64,000 bases of DNA from Neisseria meningitidis (GTDB taxonomy: Bacteria; Pseudomonadota; Gammaproteobacteria; Burkholderiales; Neisseriaceae), in the NCBI GenBank assembly GCA_923184405.1, contig OV299793.1, positions 534,780 to 598,779 on the forward strand. The letters run 5' to 3'. The translations under genes were made by a program, and so were the position numbers. Of the stretch, positions 32,094 through 44,591 are shown one piece after another (position 1 is the first letter of the stretch; each line of letters opens with the position of its first letter). Below the pieces are notes generated by a model, which was given only the letters and a program-made list of their open reading frames with translations, was not told where the DNA came from and ran no database searches.

Positions 32094-34247
32094 TTACGGT
32101 TCTTTAGGTTTGAGCCACTGCCATTGTTCCAACAACATATCTTCGAGGATTTTCTGTTTCTATTTGAGAGAATGGATGCAGTCCGGTCAACATGACATAA
32201 TCGACGGCAATCCAAGACTTGTGCAAAATACCGGTGATTTACACAGGAATCAGTTTCTTTTTCGAAAGGAGCGAGCGTTGCGGATATAGACACCTTCAGA
32301 CAATTCCTGCATATCCGCATTAGTATAGCCGTTCCTGGTACTTACTAACTGTAGGATAACAGTTCGCTTTAAATCTGACCGAAGATACCGTCTGAAATTT
32401 CGCTGTTGAGCCTTACTTGCTGGAAAACTGCACTGGCTGAATCACTGTCGGCAGTTTTGCCTGAAAGGCCGTTTAACAGGACCTTGTCAAACTCGATACA
32501 ATACCATGCAACATTACATATATTAAACGACACACTAACCTGAATAAAGCAGATAAAATCATTTAGAGTTGCACCACCAACAGTCAGGTCGATAATCGCG
32601 TCGCCATAGCCACTAAACATATAGAAGCAGTACGAGTGTTGAAGCAGCGGATGGAATTGGATATTGCTTGCAAAATATTGCATGACCGTAACTGGCAGGA
32701 AGGCAAACCGCGATGAAGATGTCGCCTTCGGAATAGCCGCCGCAATAGCCATAACGTCGAAACGCATGACCAGTCGAAATGGCAATGGCACGGCCTGCAG
32801 GAACGTTACCAAATTCAGCCAGTTGCACGCCGGCAAGTTGCAATTTTCAAATTTTAGGTCCACATCCATGTCGCGGACAACTTAACGAGCTTGTCCTTAA
32901 ATATTTTGCAGTTTTGTTACAGTAGTAGTAAAGATACGGCCTCAGGTTCAAATTTTGCAAAGTGAACTGCAGCTTACGGATGCTCTGCGTCTTAAACTAT
33001 CTATCAGAATATCGCGGCAACATACCCGGTCAAGGTGCCGTTTAACTCCGCATTACAAGTCTACAAATCAGGTACGGAAGGCGAACCGTCGAGTAGGCTC
33101 ATGAAACAACATTACAGCAGGAGGTTGACGGTACCCTGGAGAGGTCGATACATACAGGCGCGACGCGTCCAGCCCTCTGTTTTCCGTACATACGAGCGGC
33201 GAATTGAGGAAGAAATTGGTCAAGTGGCGCGGTGTTTTGAAGCTGCCGGAGATTTCAGCGTTGCCGATGTTGGCGATGCCGGAGTGCAGGTTGGCTTTGT
33301 CGAGTTTGAACGAACCGTCCCATTGGGCATATCCGCCGCAAACGGTAAATGCGCCGTTGACGGCTCTCAATTTTAATGCTGCTATACCTGAGTGCCAGCG
33401 TAGGCATTTGGGCAGTCAGGTGGAAGTTGCGGAAGGAGGTGTCTGCACGCAGGCCGAGGTAAGCGGCATCCGCTCCGCAAGCGTTGAAACGGACAGAAGG
33501 GCAGCCAAAAGTAGAAACGGCAAAGCCGTGACCATCAAACAGCGTAAGCGGAAACAACAAAATGGAACGGCCAGATTTCGGGCGAGCCGATGCCGTCTGA
33601 AAGCAACAGACACCTCCTTATCCACCGCAAACACAGCTTTCCCCGAACAAGCATGCGCCGACACATTCAAACGACTACCGCGACGAATCAGAGCATTGCA
33701 GGTTGAGGTTAATTTCCTTCAGGATAAGCTGTTCCTGCAGCAAGTGAGGCGGACAGTGCTGTTTTCGACGATAATGCGGTTGACTGAAGCTTGGCGATTT
33801 TGGCTGTCGATCAGGTCTTGGATGTTCCAAACACCTTTCCCGTCGCGCGTCAGGGCAAGTTCCGCACTCAAAACCACCCATTTTCCAATCAGTATCTGAT
33901 CCGACCACAAGTTTTCCAGCTCGAACCCGATACCGCCACCATCAACTGCAAATCGGACAGCCTCAGTGTCGAAGACGGAGCCCAGCAATGGTCAGGGTAT
34001 TAAAGGCACATAAAGACAGGCAGTCCACACCAAAACCATGGATAACGGAAAAAGTTCTACCAACACAACAAAATAACTAAAGCAGCGAAAGGGCAATGAT
34101 TTGTTGGACGCGCCTACGCATGTGAGAAAGGCCAGTAAGATGCAACTAAACGGAAGCGTACAAACAGGTGCCGCCAAAAGCAGTATCGTCAGCACGGCTA
34201 CCGCATGTTTCCAGACGGTATTTGTGGAAGACCGATAATAAATCCAT
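32094..34247 (-). CDS. asmA: AsmA-family envelope protein
   Basis: AsmA-like proteins span from the inner membrane into the periplasm and contribute to lipid transport to the outer membrane. The minus strand from ATG 34247 reads MDLLSVFHKYRL and a single hydrophobic anchor (AVAVLTILLLAA). Later text includes WSDQILIGKWVV, TRDGKGVWNIQDLIDSQNRQ, GGYAQWDGSFKLDKANLHSG, DKVLLNGLSGKTADSDSASA and the end LEDMLLEQWQWLKPKEP. The reconstructed length is about 715 residues. It is one of the most damaged genes here, with more than ten indels and several unreadable stretches. It is divergent from folP. Confidence 0.72.
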
Positions 34248-34518
34248 AGCCTGAAAAGTCTAGCAAAACACGCCACAGTATAACACGGCTTGTAGAAATC
34301 CTATTTTGTGTGGGCGGATTATCTTGTATAAAGGGGTAATGCCCACCGGCAGGCATACCGCCGGATCAGGTATCGTGGGCGTTGCCGCGTTTGCAGAGGC
34401 AGTGTATGTTTCATGCACGGCCCGGATTCTGCAAGATACTTTTTGAAATACTGATGCCGTCTGAGCGGACAAGTTTTGTTCAGACGGTATATAATTCTTT
34501 TTATTCCGGAGCCTGGAT

Positions 34519-34755
34519 ATGGTCGGATGCGTTTGGCAGGCGGGGACGGTTTGAAATCGGATTTTGGACAAACCGAAAATCATGGGTATCGTGAATCTCA
34601 CGCCCGATTCTTTGTCCGACGGCGGCGCGTATTCGCAAAACGCCCAAACAGCTTTGGCGCATGCCGAACGGCACGAAGAGGGCGCGGACATTCTCGACAT
34701 CGGCGGCAGAGGCGACACGGCCGGGTGCGGTTACGAAGTTGCGCCCCAAAAATGA
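34519..34755 (+). pseudogene. partial duplicate of the folP 5' end
   Basis: Starting [10 protein letters not shown] and continuing [20 protein letters not shown] and [20 protein letters not shown], this repeats the first 75 codons or so of the full folP that starts 953 bases downstream. It loses match after [17 protein letters not shown]. The upstream 230 bases, including the DUS pair and TATATAAT promoter-like text, are duplicated as well. It lacks most of the dihydropteroate synthase barrel. Confidence 0.8.
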
Positions 34756-35230
34756 GACCAAGCCGACTAGGAAAGGAGCGCATAGAAAAAGGAGTGAAGA
34801 AATGCTCAGCCTCAGTAAGGAAAACCTCCACAACAGCCGCTATAACGACAAAAGCGTAGAAAACATCTGGCAGGCGGAAAACGATGTGAGAAACAAAGGA
34901 GGCGTGGACACACAGAAGGCGAGCTCGAATGGAAGGCCAGTCAGCCACATGAGCATACCCAGAATACATATCTCAGGCCATTCCACTGTAGAACGACAAA
35001 ACATCAATCCTAGAATAAAAACAGGAAGATATCAATTGAAAGTCCCTGAGTGCTGAGCGCGAAAGCGCGACAGGACGGAACCTGAAAAGCGGCAGGCATC
35101 GTAACCGCAACCCAGGACAACACGAGCCCAAGTTGTCGGCCATATTCGGCAAAAACCATTACCTGGGAAGACCAAATAATACCGTCACATAGCCTGAAAA
35201 AGAATTGAGCTCGCGACATATAACCGGCTT
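34756..35230. other. 475 bases between the two folP copies, unassigned
   Basis: The minus strand has a hydrophobic open frame at 35010-35219 (MSRAQFFFRLCDGIIWSSQV, then LVLSWVAVTMPAAFQVPSCR) that could continue through frameshifts as a small membrane protein to about 34760. The last 45 bases (CATAGCCTGAAAAAGAATTG) resemble the start of asmA at 34245, so part of this may be a second, decayed copy of the asmA 5' end. I cannot decide between these. Confidence 0.35.
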
Positions 35231-35402
35231 ATGAAAGCAGCAATACGCCGCCGCATATCATGTAGGCAGGAGTAATGCGACATAAGCGGGCGGATACCGC
35301 CGGACACAGGTATCGCAGGCGTCTGCCGCGTTTGCGGGCGCAGTGGATGTTTCATACGGCGGTGCAGAGATTCTGCAACATACCGTATGCTTGGAAATAC
35401 CG

Positions 35403-35440
35403 ATGCCGTCTGAAACGGACAAGTTTGGTTCAGACGGTAT
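35403..35440 (+). promoter_or_regulatory. folP upstream DUS pair and promoter-like region
   Basis: ATGCCGTCTGAA and TTCAGACGGTAT are followed directly by ATAATCTGCG, so the right DUS arm overlaps a TATAAT-like -10 (GTATATAAT). GGAGGAG at 35460 is the ribosome site for the ATG at 35472. The same arrangement is copied at 34454-34490. Confidence 0.55.
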
Positions 35441-35471
35441 ATAATCTGCGTTTTATTCCGGAGGAGTGCAG

Positions 35472-36322
35472 ATGGTCGGATGCGTTTGGCAGGCAGGACG
35501 GTTTGAAATCAGTTTGGACAAACCGAAAATCATAGGTATCATGAATCTCACGCCCGATTCTTTGTCCGACGGCGGCGCGTATTCGCAAAACGCCCAAACA
35601 GCTTTGGCGCATGCCGAACGGCTTTTGAAAGAGGGCGCGGACATTCTCGACATCGGCGGCAAATCGACGCGACCAGGTGCGAATTATGTTTCGCCTGAAG
35701 AAGAATGGGCGCGGGTTGAGTCTGTATTGGCGGAAGTGGCAGGGTGGGGCGTTCCCGTCAGTTTGGACACGCGCCACACGGTGGTTATGGAAAAAGCGTT
35801 GGCACTCGGCGGCATCGAGATTATTAACGATGTGGCGGCGTTGACCGACGAACGCGCGATCGAATTGCTGGCGTGACAGGCGGATACGGGCATTTGCCTG
35901 ATGCATATGCAGGGCTTGCCTAAGAATATGCAGATTAATACGAAATATCAGGATGTTGTCGGTGAAGTGGCGCGGTATTTGAAGCGCGGGCGGCGGAATG
36001 CATCGCGGCAGGCATCGCCCGCAACGCATTACACTCGACCCGGTTTCTGCTTCGGCAAAACCTTGCAACACAATATCGCACTGATGCGGCATCTGCCCGA
36101 ATTGATGGCGGAAACAGGCTATCCGCTGCTGATCGGCGTGTCGCGCAAAAGCATGATAGGCGAACTGACAGGCGAAACCGACGCGGCGGCGCGCGGACAC
36201 GGCAGCGTGGCGGCGGCTTTGGCGGCCGTGGCACGCAGCGCGAAAATCGATGCGCGTGCACGATGTAGAAGGCGACGGCGGATGCTTTGAAGGCGTGGGA
36301 AGCGTTGGGCATCAATCTGTAA
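35472..36322 (+). CDS. folP: dihydropteroate synthase
   Basis: FolP condenses p-aminobenzoate with the pterin pyrophosphate in folate synthesis and is the sulfonamide target. It starts [20 protein letters not shown]. Family motifs are [43 protein letters not shown] and [14 protein letters not shown]. The expected end is [12 protein letters not shown] at TAA 36320-36322. A TGA at 35874-35876 replaces an Arg codon (ELLA-stop-QADTG); frameshifts lie near 35985-36035 and 36248. The SRK arginine linked to sulfonamide response is unchanged. Confidence 0.9.
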
Positions 36323-36341
36323 ACGGCGGTTCACATACTTC

Positions 36342-36380
36342 ATGCCGTCTGAAAAGGGCGGAGCGGCTTCAGACAGCATC
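36342..36380 (+). terminator. imperfect DUS terminator after folP
   Basis: ATGCCGTCTGAAAAG and GGCTTCAGACAGCAT pair with mismatches between folP and glmM. Confidence 0.65.
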
Positions 36381-36450
36381 AACGGTGCAGACAGCAAGGT
36401 ACAAACAGACTGTATAATCTCGGACAACGGTTCACATTCTCGGGCAACAC

Positions 36451-37784
36451 ATGGCAAAAAATATTTCGGCCCGGACGGCGTGCGCGGCGAAGTCGGGCAG
36501 TTTCCGATTACGCCCGATTTTGTATTGAAACTCGGCTATGCGGCGGGTCAGGTTTTGGTTCAGCACGACACCGACCAGAAACCGACCGTTTTAATCGGCA
36601 AGGATACGCGTATTTCCGGTTATATGTTGGAAGCCGCTTTGGTGGCAGGATTTACGGCAGCGGGTGTGAATGTGGTACAGACCGGACCGCTGCCCACGCC
36701 CGGCGTGGCTTATCTGACCCGCGCGTTGCGCCTGTCCGCCGGCGTGATGATTTCCGCGTCGCACAATGCCTATTCCGACAACGGCATCAAATTCTTCGCC
36801 GAAGGCGGCGTGAAACTTTCCGATGAAGTCGAGTTGGAAATCGAAGCCAAAATCGACGGCGAAATGAAAACCCTCCCGTCCGCCCGCCTCGGTCGCGCAC
36901 GCCGCATCAGCGGTGCGGACGACCGCTATATCGAATTTTGCAAATCCACCTTTCCCAGCCATTCCGACCTTTGGGGTTTGAAGTTGGTTATCGATACTGC
37001 CAACGGCGCAGGGTACGGTGTCGCACCCAAGGTGTTTCACGAACTGGATGCACAGGTCGTCAGCATCGGCGACGAACCCAACGGCTACAATATCAATGAA
37101 AAATGCGGTGCGACTTATACCAAGACACTCCAGGCAGCCGTTTTACAGCATGAAGCCGACTACGGCATCGCCTTAGACGGCGACGGAGACCGCCTGATGA
37201 TGGTCAATAAAAACAGTAAGGTTTACGACGGCGACAGCCTGATTTACGTCATTGCAAAAGCCCGCGCCCGAGAAGGTATCAACATCGGCGGCGTGGTCGG
37301 CACGCTCATGACCAATATGGCGATGGAAATCGCCCTGGAAGAACAGGGCGTGGATTTCTGCCGCGCCAAAGTCGGCGACCGCTATGTGTTGCCTCAGCTG
37401 AACCAACGCAGCTGGCTCATCGGCAGCGAAGCCAGCGGCCATATTTTGTGCATGGACAAACACAACGCAAGCGACGGCATTATTTCCGCGCTGCAAGTTT
37501 TGGCGGCACTGCAAACGCTGAACCAAGACCTCGCCACCGTTTGCGCCGATTGGCAGCCGTATCCGCAAACGATGATTAACGTCCGCATCGAAAAGGTCAG
37601 AAATGGCAGGAAGCCTCAAAAGGCGCGCTGGCGGAAGTGGAAAAAGAACTCAAAAGGCAAAGGGCGTGTCGTGTTGCGCGCTTCGGGAACCGAAGCCGTC
37701 GTGCGTGTGATGGTGGAGGCGCGGCAGGCGGATTGGGCGCGCGACGGTGCGGAACGTATTGCTTCCGCCATCGGCAGCCTTTAA
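36451..37784 (+). CDS. glmM: phosphoglucosamine mutase
   Basis: GlmM converts glucosamine-6-phosphate to glucosamine-1-phosphate for peptidoglycan and LOS. It starts ATGGCAAAAAATATTTCGG, with one A missing from the run, and continues [20 protein letters not shown]. The catalytic serine is in [20 protein letters not shown]; the metal loop is [14 protein letters not shown] and the phosphate site [16 protein letters not shown]. Apart from the 5' deletion and a small tangle near 37595-37620 the gene is complete at about 444 residues. Confidence 0.94.
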
Positions 37785-37970
37785 GCAAAATCAAGCAAAA
37801 CCGTTTCAACAGCGGCCGTTTTCCTGTTTAAATGCCGTCTGAACGTCCGGCAGAGGCGCGAATCTGCCCTTGCCGCTTTCAAACAGCATAATCTTTGATA
37901 GAATGCCGTTTCGCGCAGAAAATGTTTCGGCTTGTTCTGACCGTTTATCTCCGACAATGGAATATCCGCT
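37785..37970. other. glmM-DedA spacer with one DUS
   Basis: A single ATGCCGTCTGAA at about 37831-37842 is not followed by a matching inverted arm, so it is an uptake site rather than a terminator. I see no gene in the rest. Confidence 0.6.
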
Positions 37971-38647
37971 ATGTTTGACCTTTTGGAAGCCTTTTTGTCG
38001 AATACGGCTATGCGGCCGTGTTTTCGTTTGGTCATCTGCGGTTTCGGCGTGCCGATACCGACAATTTGACATTGGTAACAAGCAGCGTGATTCCGGGTAT
38101 GGGTTATACCAATCCGCATAATATGTTTAACAGTCGGCATGCTCAGCGTAATGGTCGGGGACGGCATCATGTTCGCCGCCGGACGCATGCGGGGGCAGAA
38201 AATCCTCAAGTTCAAACCGATTGCGCGCATCATGACGCCGAAACGTTACCCACCGGTTCAGCAAAAATTCGACAAATACAGCAACTGGGTTCTGTTTGTC
38301 GCTCGATTTCTCCTGGGTTTACGGACTGCCGTTTTCGTTACCACAGGCATCAGCGCAAAGTATCGTATCTACGCTTTCTGATTATGGACGGGCTTGCGCG
38401 CTGATTTCCGTGCCCGTTTGGATCCGCAGGCAAGTACGGCGCGCACAACATCGATTGGCTGATGACGAAAATGCACAGACTGCAATCCGCCATCTAAATC
38501 AGCCTGGAAGTAGCTGGCCGAAGACGCCTGGTTACGGTAGCGCAAACGCCGACTTATCCAGCTTTACCGCGCACAAGTGAGCGAAAAACGCCCAAAACGC
38601 AAAGCTGAAAAGGCAGCCGAAGCAGCCGCGCAGAAGCAAGCAATTAA
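37971..38647 (+). CDS. DedA-family membrane protein
   Basis: DedA proteins are inner-membrane lipid-transport or scramblase-type proteins needed for envelope homeostasis. The ATG at 37971 begins MFDLLEAFLSNTAMRPCF-like text (expected EYGYAAVFFVLVICGFGVPI). Clear parts are MLSVMVGDGIMFAAGRMRGQ, KILKFKPIARIMTPKRYPPV and KFDKYSNWVLFVARFLLGLR, with the conserved R-F-x-P-G-x-R segment near residue 115. The tail is Lys/Ala-rich (EKRPKRKAEKAAEAAAQKQ). The frame breaks near 37995, 38060, 38130, 38360 and repeatedly after 38390. Confidence 0.75.
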
Positions 38648-38659
38648 ATCAAGCATCGC

Positions 38660-39979
38660 GCAACAGGATGTCGAAATTCAGATGGAAACCGAAATTGAAT
38701 GATCCATCGAAACCGGCATCTTCAGCGTTGGGAACCGCACCAAGGCGAAGTAGGCTTGCCGCCGAGACGCCTAGGTCGTCAAGAGACACGCTACCGTTCC
38801 AAACGGCATGGATTTCGATTAGCACGTGCGTGAGACGCTGATTCATTATACGGCAATCACAAAACTCGTCCGAGCGGCGACAATGCCAGTATGTCCGACG
38901 CGCAGTTGCCGACGGCGTTTTGGGGTCTTCAGGGGTACGGACGAAGTCCATGAAACCGCAAATCTGTTCGCCCTCGATACAGGCTGGCACCAGAGGCAAT
39001 GTCCCAATGGCAGCCAACGCCTGCGCGCCGATACCGCAAGCTGGGTCAGCCAAGCAGTCGCCGCATTTTCACACGGCATAGAATTCGAGCAGCACGTCTG
39101 CATTACCCAGACTTTATCCCGCCGCCGGCAGCGCAGCAACACTGGCCGCGCTTGACTAGACACAATTGCCGACGCACTCCCTGCAGGCGACGGCGTCTTG
39201 AAACAGCAGCGGCCCGGACAACATGGCGTACACCGCCAATCACAGTCGCGCTAGAGGAGCAAGCGTTTGGACAAACCGGTCGTCCTGACTCGGGTCATAA
39301 TGGCCATACGAAACGCCGAAGACAGCGACGCCACCGCGCAACCGATCGACTCGCAGACTGACAGCCACCAGCCTCAGGCTCAAACAGACGCTTAACACGC
39401 CTGCCGACAAACTGTATCCCGCCATCAGCAGCAGCAGAGTCAGCACCGGAAAATGCTGCAAACTTCAGACAATCCGCAATTTCGGAACGCATTGCCGAGT
39501 GGGACTAGACTAAGGTTTGGCATAATCTCAGCATACCGTACAAAGACGCAGCAGAAGTTTCCAGACCACCTCGATAAATCAGCTAACCCGATCGGCAGGC
39601 AAGAATCGAAGTAAGCAGCGCTTATCCATGGCTTTGCCGTGCATGAACTTGCGGACGGACTCGGACAGCTTCCCGCCCGAGCCTTATCCTGCAAAGCTAC
39701 GGACACGGCAACACGCCCGCAGACAGAAGGTTTCATCCGCGCCGTCCAAGACTTCACGCGGCAAGACAAACTGCTGCTCAACATCAGCCAAGTCCGACCA
39801 GGCAATACCGCCGTGGATTACGCACAGAGGCAACGCGTTCCGCACCCCAGGGATCATCAACGGCGCGCAAATGCAACATCGAAACCGCCACTGCATTGAT
39901 GACCCTAGCCGTACCGCAAGGCTCGGGAAAAAACGATGTTTACAAAGAATCGGAAAGACAAAAGGCAGCGTGAAATCGA
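38660..39979 (+). other. severely corrupted locus of about 1.3 kb, gene not identified
   Basis: The plus strand keeps protein-like words in changing frames: NLFALDTGWHQRQ, LRADTASWVSQAVAAFSHGI, TVALEEQAFGQT, ALIHGFAVHELADGLGQLPA, and near the end KLLLNISQVRPGNTAVDYAQ, then IINGAQMQ and VPQGSGKNDVYKESERQKAA. These suggest one soluble or secreted protein of about 420 residues that ends just before tatD. No frame survives for more than 70 codons. I do not recognise the family. Confidence 0.4.
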
Positions 39980-39980
39980 A

Positions 39981-40762
39981 ATGAGCCTGACCGACACAAA
40001 CTGCCATCTCGCCGATTCTGCTTTGAGCGAAATGCTGCCGCAGGTCCTGACCGCAGCGCGGAAAGTAGCGGTGTAGCGGTTAATCGTTCCCGCGACGCGC
40101 CCGCAGGATTGGCAAAAAGTGGCGGAATTGTCGGAAATGCCGTCCGAACACGGTCAAATCCGTATTGCACTCGGCATCCATCCGTGGTTTTCAGACGGCA
40201 TTGCCGAGCGGGATTGCGTCCGCCTGGAAACGATGTTGGCACGTTATCCGCAGGCATGGGTCGGCGAAATCGGCTTGGATTTTTACGACAAAACCCAAAC
40301 GCCGCAGCAGCGCGAACGGCAAATTCAAGTTTTCGTCCGCCAGCTTGCCATCGCGCAAACCCTGCGCCGCCGCGTGATTATCCATAATCTCAAAGCCACC
40401 GCCGACATCGCCGCTGCAGTCAAACAGACAGGCTTTGCCCAAGGCGGCATCGTTCACGCCTTCTCAGGCAGCGCGGAAGAAGCGCGTGTGCTGACGAAAC
40501 TGGGTTTCAAAATCGGCATCGGTTCGCTGTTGCTCAATCCGAACGCGCGTAAAGTGCGCGATACGCGTAAAGCCTGAACGACGGGGATTTCGTATTGGAA
40601 ACCGACAGCCCGTTTATGCTGAAAAAAGAGATTAATACGCCTGCCAACATTCCGCGTATTGCCGAAATTGCCGCGCAAATACGCGGAACCTGCGTAGCGG
40701 AAATCGCCACGATAACGGAACGCAATGCCGACACCCTGCTCCCACGGCGTAATCCGTCTTAG
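39981..40762 (+). CDS. TatD-family metal-dependent hydrolase
   Basis: TatD-type proteins are metal-dependent DNases or deacylase-like hydrolases. It starts MSLTDTNCHLADSALSEMLP (consensus THCHL, so the second metal-binding His is intact and the first is read as Asn). The core shows GQIRIALGIHPWFSDGIAER, AWVGEIGLDFYDKTQTPQQR, VIIHNLKATADIAAAVKQTG and GGIVHAFSGSAEEARVL. The C-terminus reads DFVLETDSPFMLKKEINTPA. Frame breaks are near 40075 and 40573. Length is about 260 residues. Confidence 0.85.
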
Positions 40763-40809
40763 ATTATCTTTTTGAATATCCAGAAAATATATTATAATGA
40801 CCGCGGTTT

Positions 40810-40836
40810 GATGCCGTCTGAAGATTCAGGCGGCGT
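40810..40836 (+). terminator. short DUS terminator upstream of prfA
   Basis: ATGCCGTCTGAA and TTCAGGCGGC, one base off the DUS, form a tight hairpin 20 bases before prfA. Confidence 0.6.
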
Positions 40837-40852
40837 TTGTTATGGAAGAATT

Positions 40853-41930
40853 ATGAAGCCGTCTATCTTAGAAAAACTGCAACAACTCAGCGAAGGATTG
40901 GAAGAAGTTACCCAGCGGCTCAGACTGACGAAGCCACGTCCGACATGGACAACTACCGCAAGCTCACGCGCGAACACGACGAACTGACCCCCGTCGTCGA
41001 AGTATTCCAAAACTATCGGCTTGCCCAAAGCGACTTGGCAGATGCCGAAGAAATGCTGTCCGACCCCGAAATGAAAGATTTTGCCGCCGAAGAAATCGAA
41101 GCGGCTAAAGCTAAAATCGGCGAACTCGATACCGAACTGCAAAAACTGCTGCTGCCCAAAGATGCCGACGACGACAAAAACATCTTCATCGAAATACGCG
41201 TCGGAACGGGCGGCGACGAAGCCGCGCTGTTCGCAGGCGATTTGCTACGTATGTACAGCCGCTACGCCGAGCGCAACCGTTGGCAGGTTGAAATCGTGTC
41301 CGCCAACGAAAGCGAATTGGGCGGCTATAAACAATTCATCGCCCGTATTGTCGGACTCGGGGCGTACAGCCGTTTGAAATTTGAATCGGGCGGACACCGC
41401 GTGCAGCGCGCCCCCGCCACCGAAAGCCAAGGCCGCATCCACACCTCCGCCTGCACCGTTGCCGTCGTGTCCGAAGCCGGACGAACTGGAAGACATCGAA
41501 CTGAACCCAGCCGACGCTGCGCATCGACACCTTTCGCGCATCCGGCGCGGGCAGGTCAACACATCAATAAAACCGATTCCGCCGTCCGCATCACCCACCT
41601 GCCCCTGGGCATGGTGGTCGGATGCTAAGACGGACGCAGCCAACACGCCAACAAAGCGCAGGCGATGAAAGTCCTCGCCAACCCGCCTGAACGACGCGCA
41701 AAACGCGAAGCCCAAGCCAAAGAAGCCGCCGAGACGCAAATCCCTCATCGGCAGCGGCGACCGCGGCGAACGCATCCGCACCTACAACTATCCCCAAGGC
41801 AGGGTAACAGACCACCGCATCAACCTCACCCTGCACAAGCTGGATTTTGTGATGGACGGCGATTTGGCGAAATCACCGATGCCCTGATTGCCGAGCATCA
41901 GGCCGAGCTTTGGCGGCAATGGGCGATTGA
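40853..41930 (+). CDS. prfA: peptide chain release factor 1
   Basis: RF1 ends translation at UAA and UAG. The ATG at 40853 begins [20 protein letters not shown]. The body is [20 protein letters not shown], then [20 protein letters not shown] and [20 protein letters not shown], the conserved domain before the codon-recognition loop. The catalytic GGQ at about 41550 is disrupted by one inserted base (GCGGGCAGGTCAACAC), giving [11 protein letters not shown] in the shifted frame. More lesions lie near 40925, 41470, 41520 and 41690-41880. It is 358 residues when reconstructed, and essential, so the breaks must be artefactual. Confidence 0.92.
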
Positions 41931-42055
41931 GTTTTGTGTTTTGAAATGGAAATGCCGTGCATGCAATCAATTTTAATCTGCCATATTCTACTGATTTGTT
42001 TGAATTCAGTCGTATTATGCCGTTTCTCAACCATAGGCGACAACTGGACATATTG

Positions 42056-43056
42056 ATGAAGATTGCGATTTACGGTACGAAAAGCTATGACCGCGAACAT
42101 TTTACCCGCGCCAATAAGCATTTCGGCTTCGAGCTGGAGTTTTTGATTTTATGCTGGATGCGAAAACGGCGAAAATGGCGGAAGGCGCGGAAGCGGTTTG
42201 TATTTTTGTAAACGACGACGGCGAGTAAGCCCGTGTTGGAAAAATTGGCGCAAATTGGCGTGAAAACTGTGGCGTTGCGTTGTGTAGGCTTCAATAATGT
42301 GGATTTAAAGGCGGCTGAAGAGTTGGGCTTGAAAGTCGTGCGCGTGCCTGCCTATTCGCCCGAATCGGTTGCGGAACATACGGTCGGTCTGATGCTGACT
42401 TTGAACCGCCGTATCCACAAAGCCTATCAGCGTACCCGCGATGCGAATTTTTCGCTGGAAGGTCTGACCGGTTTCAATATGTACGGCAAAACAGCGGGCG
42501 TTATCGGCACGGGGAAAATCAGCATTGCAACCATGCGGATTTTAAAGGGTTTCGGCATGAACCTGCTGGCTCACGATCCGTTTTGCAACCCCGAAGCGGA
42601 AAAAATCGGCGGCAGGTATGTGGATTTGGACGAGCTGTATGCCCAGTCGGACATCATCACGCTGCATTGCCCCGCCACGCCGGAAAACCACTATATGCTG
42701 AACGAAGCGGCGTTCGACAAAATGAAAGACGGCGTGACGATTATCAACACCAGCCGGGGCGGGCTGATTGACAGTGCCGCCGCGATTGAGGCGTTGAAAC
42801 GCCCGGAAAATCGGCGCATTAGACACGGATGTGTACGAGGAACGAGCGCGAGCTGTTTTTTGACGACAAATCCAACGATGTGATTACCGACGACGTGTTC
42901 CGCAGATTGTCGTCAAACCATAACGTGCTGTTTACCCGTCATCAGGCATTATTGACGGAAGAGGCGTTGGGTAATATTTCGGAAGTTACGCTGTCCAATA
43001 TCCGCGAGGTCGGACAGACAAGCGATTGCGGCAATGCGGTTCGTGCCGACGGCTGA
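42056..43056 (+). CDS. ldhA: D-lactate dehydrogenase
   Basis: This NAD-dependent 2-hydroxyacid dehydrogenase reduces pyruvate to D-lactate. It starts MKIAIYGTKSYDREHFTRAN. The Rossmann motif is GKTAGVIGTGKISIATMRIL, the substrate Arg lies in INTSRGGLIDSAAAIEAL, and VALRCVGFNNVDLKAAEELG precedes it. The final His-type motif reads VLFTRHQALLTEEALGNISE (consensus TGHQ). Length is about 332 residues. Breaks occur near 42145, 42225 and 42815-42840. It stands alone with its own DUS terminator. Confidence 0.9.
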
Positions 43057-43077
43057 CGTGTTTAAAAAGTTTAAAGG

Positions 43078-43111
43078 AAATGCCGTCTGAACCAGGTTTC
43101 AGACGGCATTT
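43078..43111. terminator. bidirectional DUS terminator
   Basis: AAATGCCGTCTGAACC and GGTTTCAGACGGCATTT lie between convergent ldhA and serS. Confidence 0.87.
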
Positions 43112-43133
43112 GACGTTCAGGCAGCTTGCAAAC

Positions 43134-44427
<1,294 letters not shown>

Positions 44428-44591
44428 GGTCTGATTCCCGAATAATTTGAAACACATTATTGTAAACCAAATTTAAGATATTTTCCCGAGTCCGTCTGTG
44501 TTTCGACATGCTTGAAACATACCGTCTGATTTGTCAAAACCGTTCGATTTGTGGGAAAATCCCAAGATTGAATTTAACGGAGGGCGACACC

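Noticed and set aside
34519..34755. A second functional dihydropteroate synthase
   Set aside because: The copy ends after about 75 codons and lacks the catalytic barrel, so it cannot be functional.
38846..39163. Minus-strand 105-codon frame as the missing gene
   Set aside because: Composition is Arg/Cys/Ser-rich as expected of antisense frames; the plus strand shows more protein-like text.
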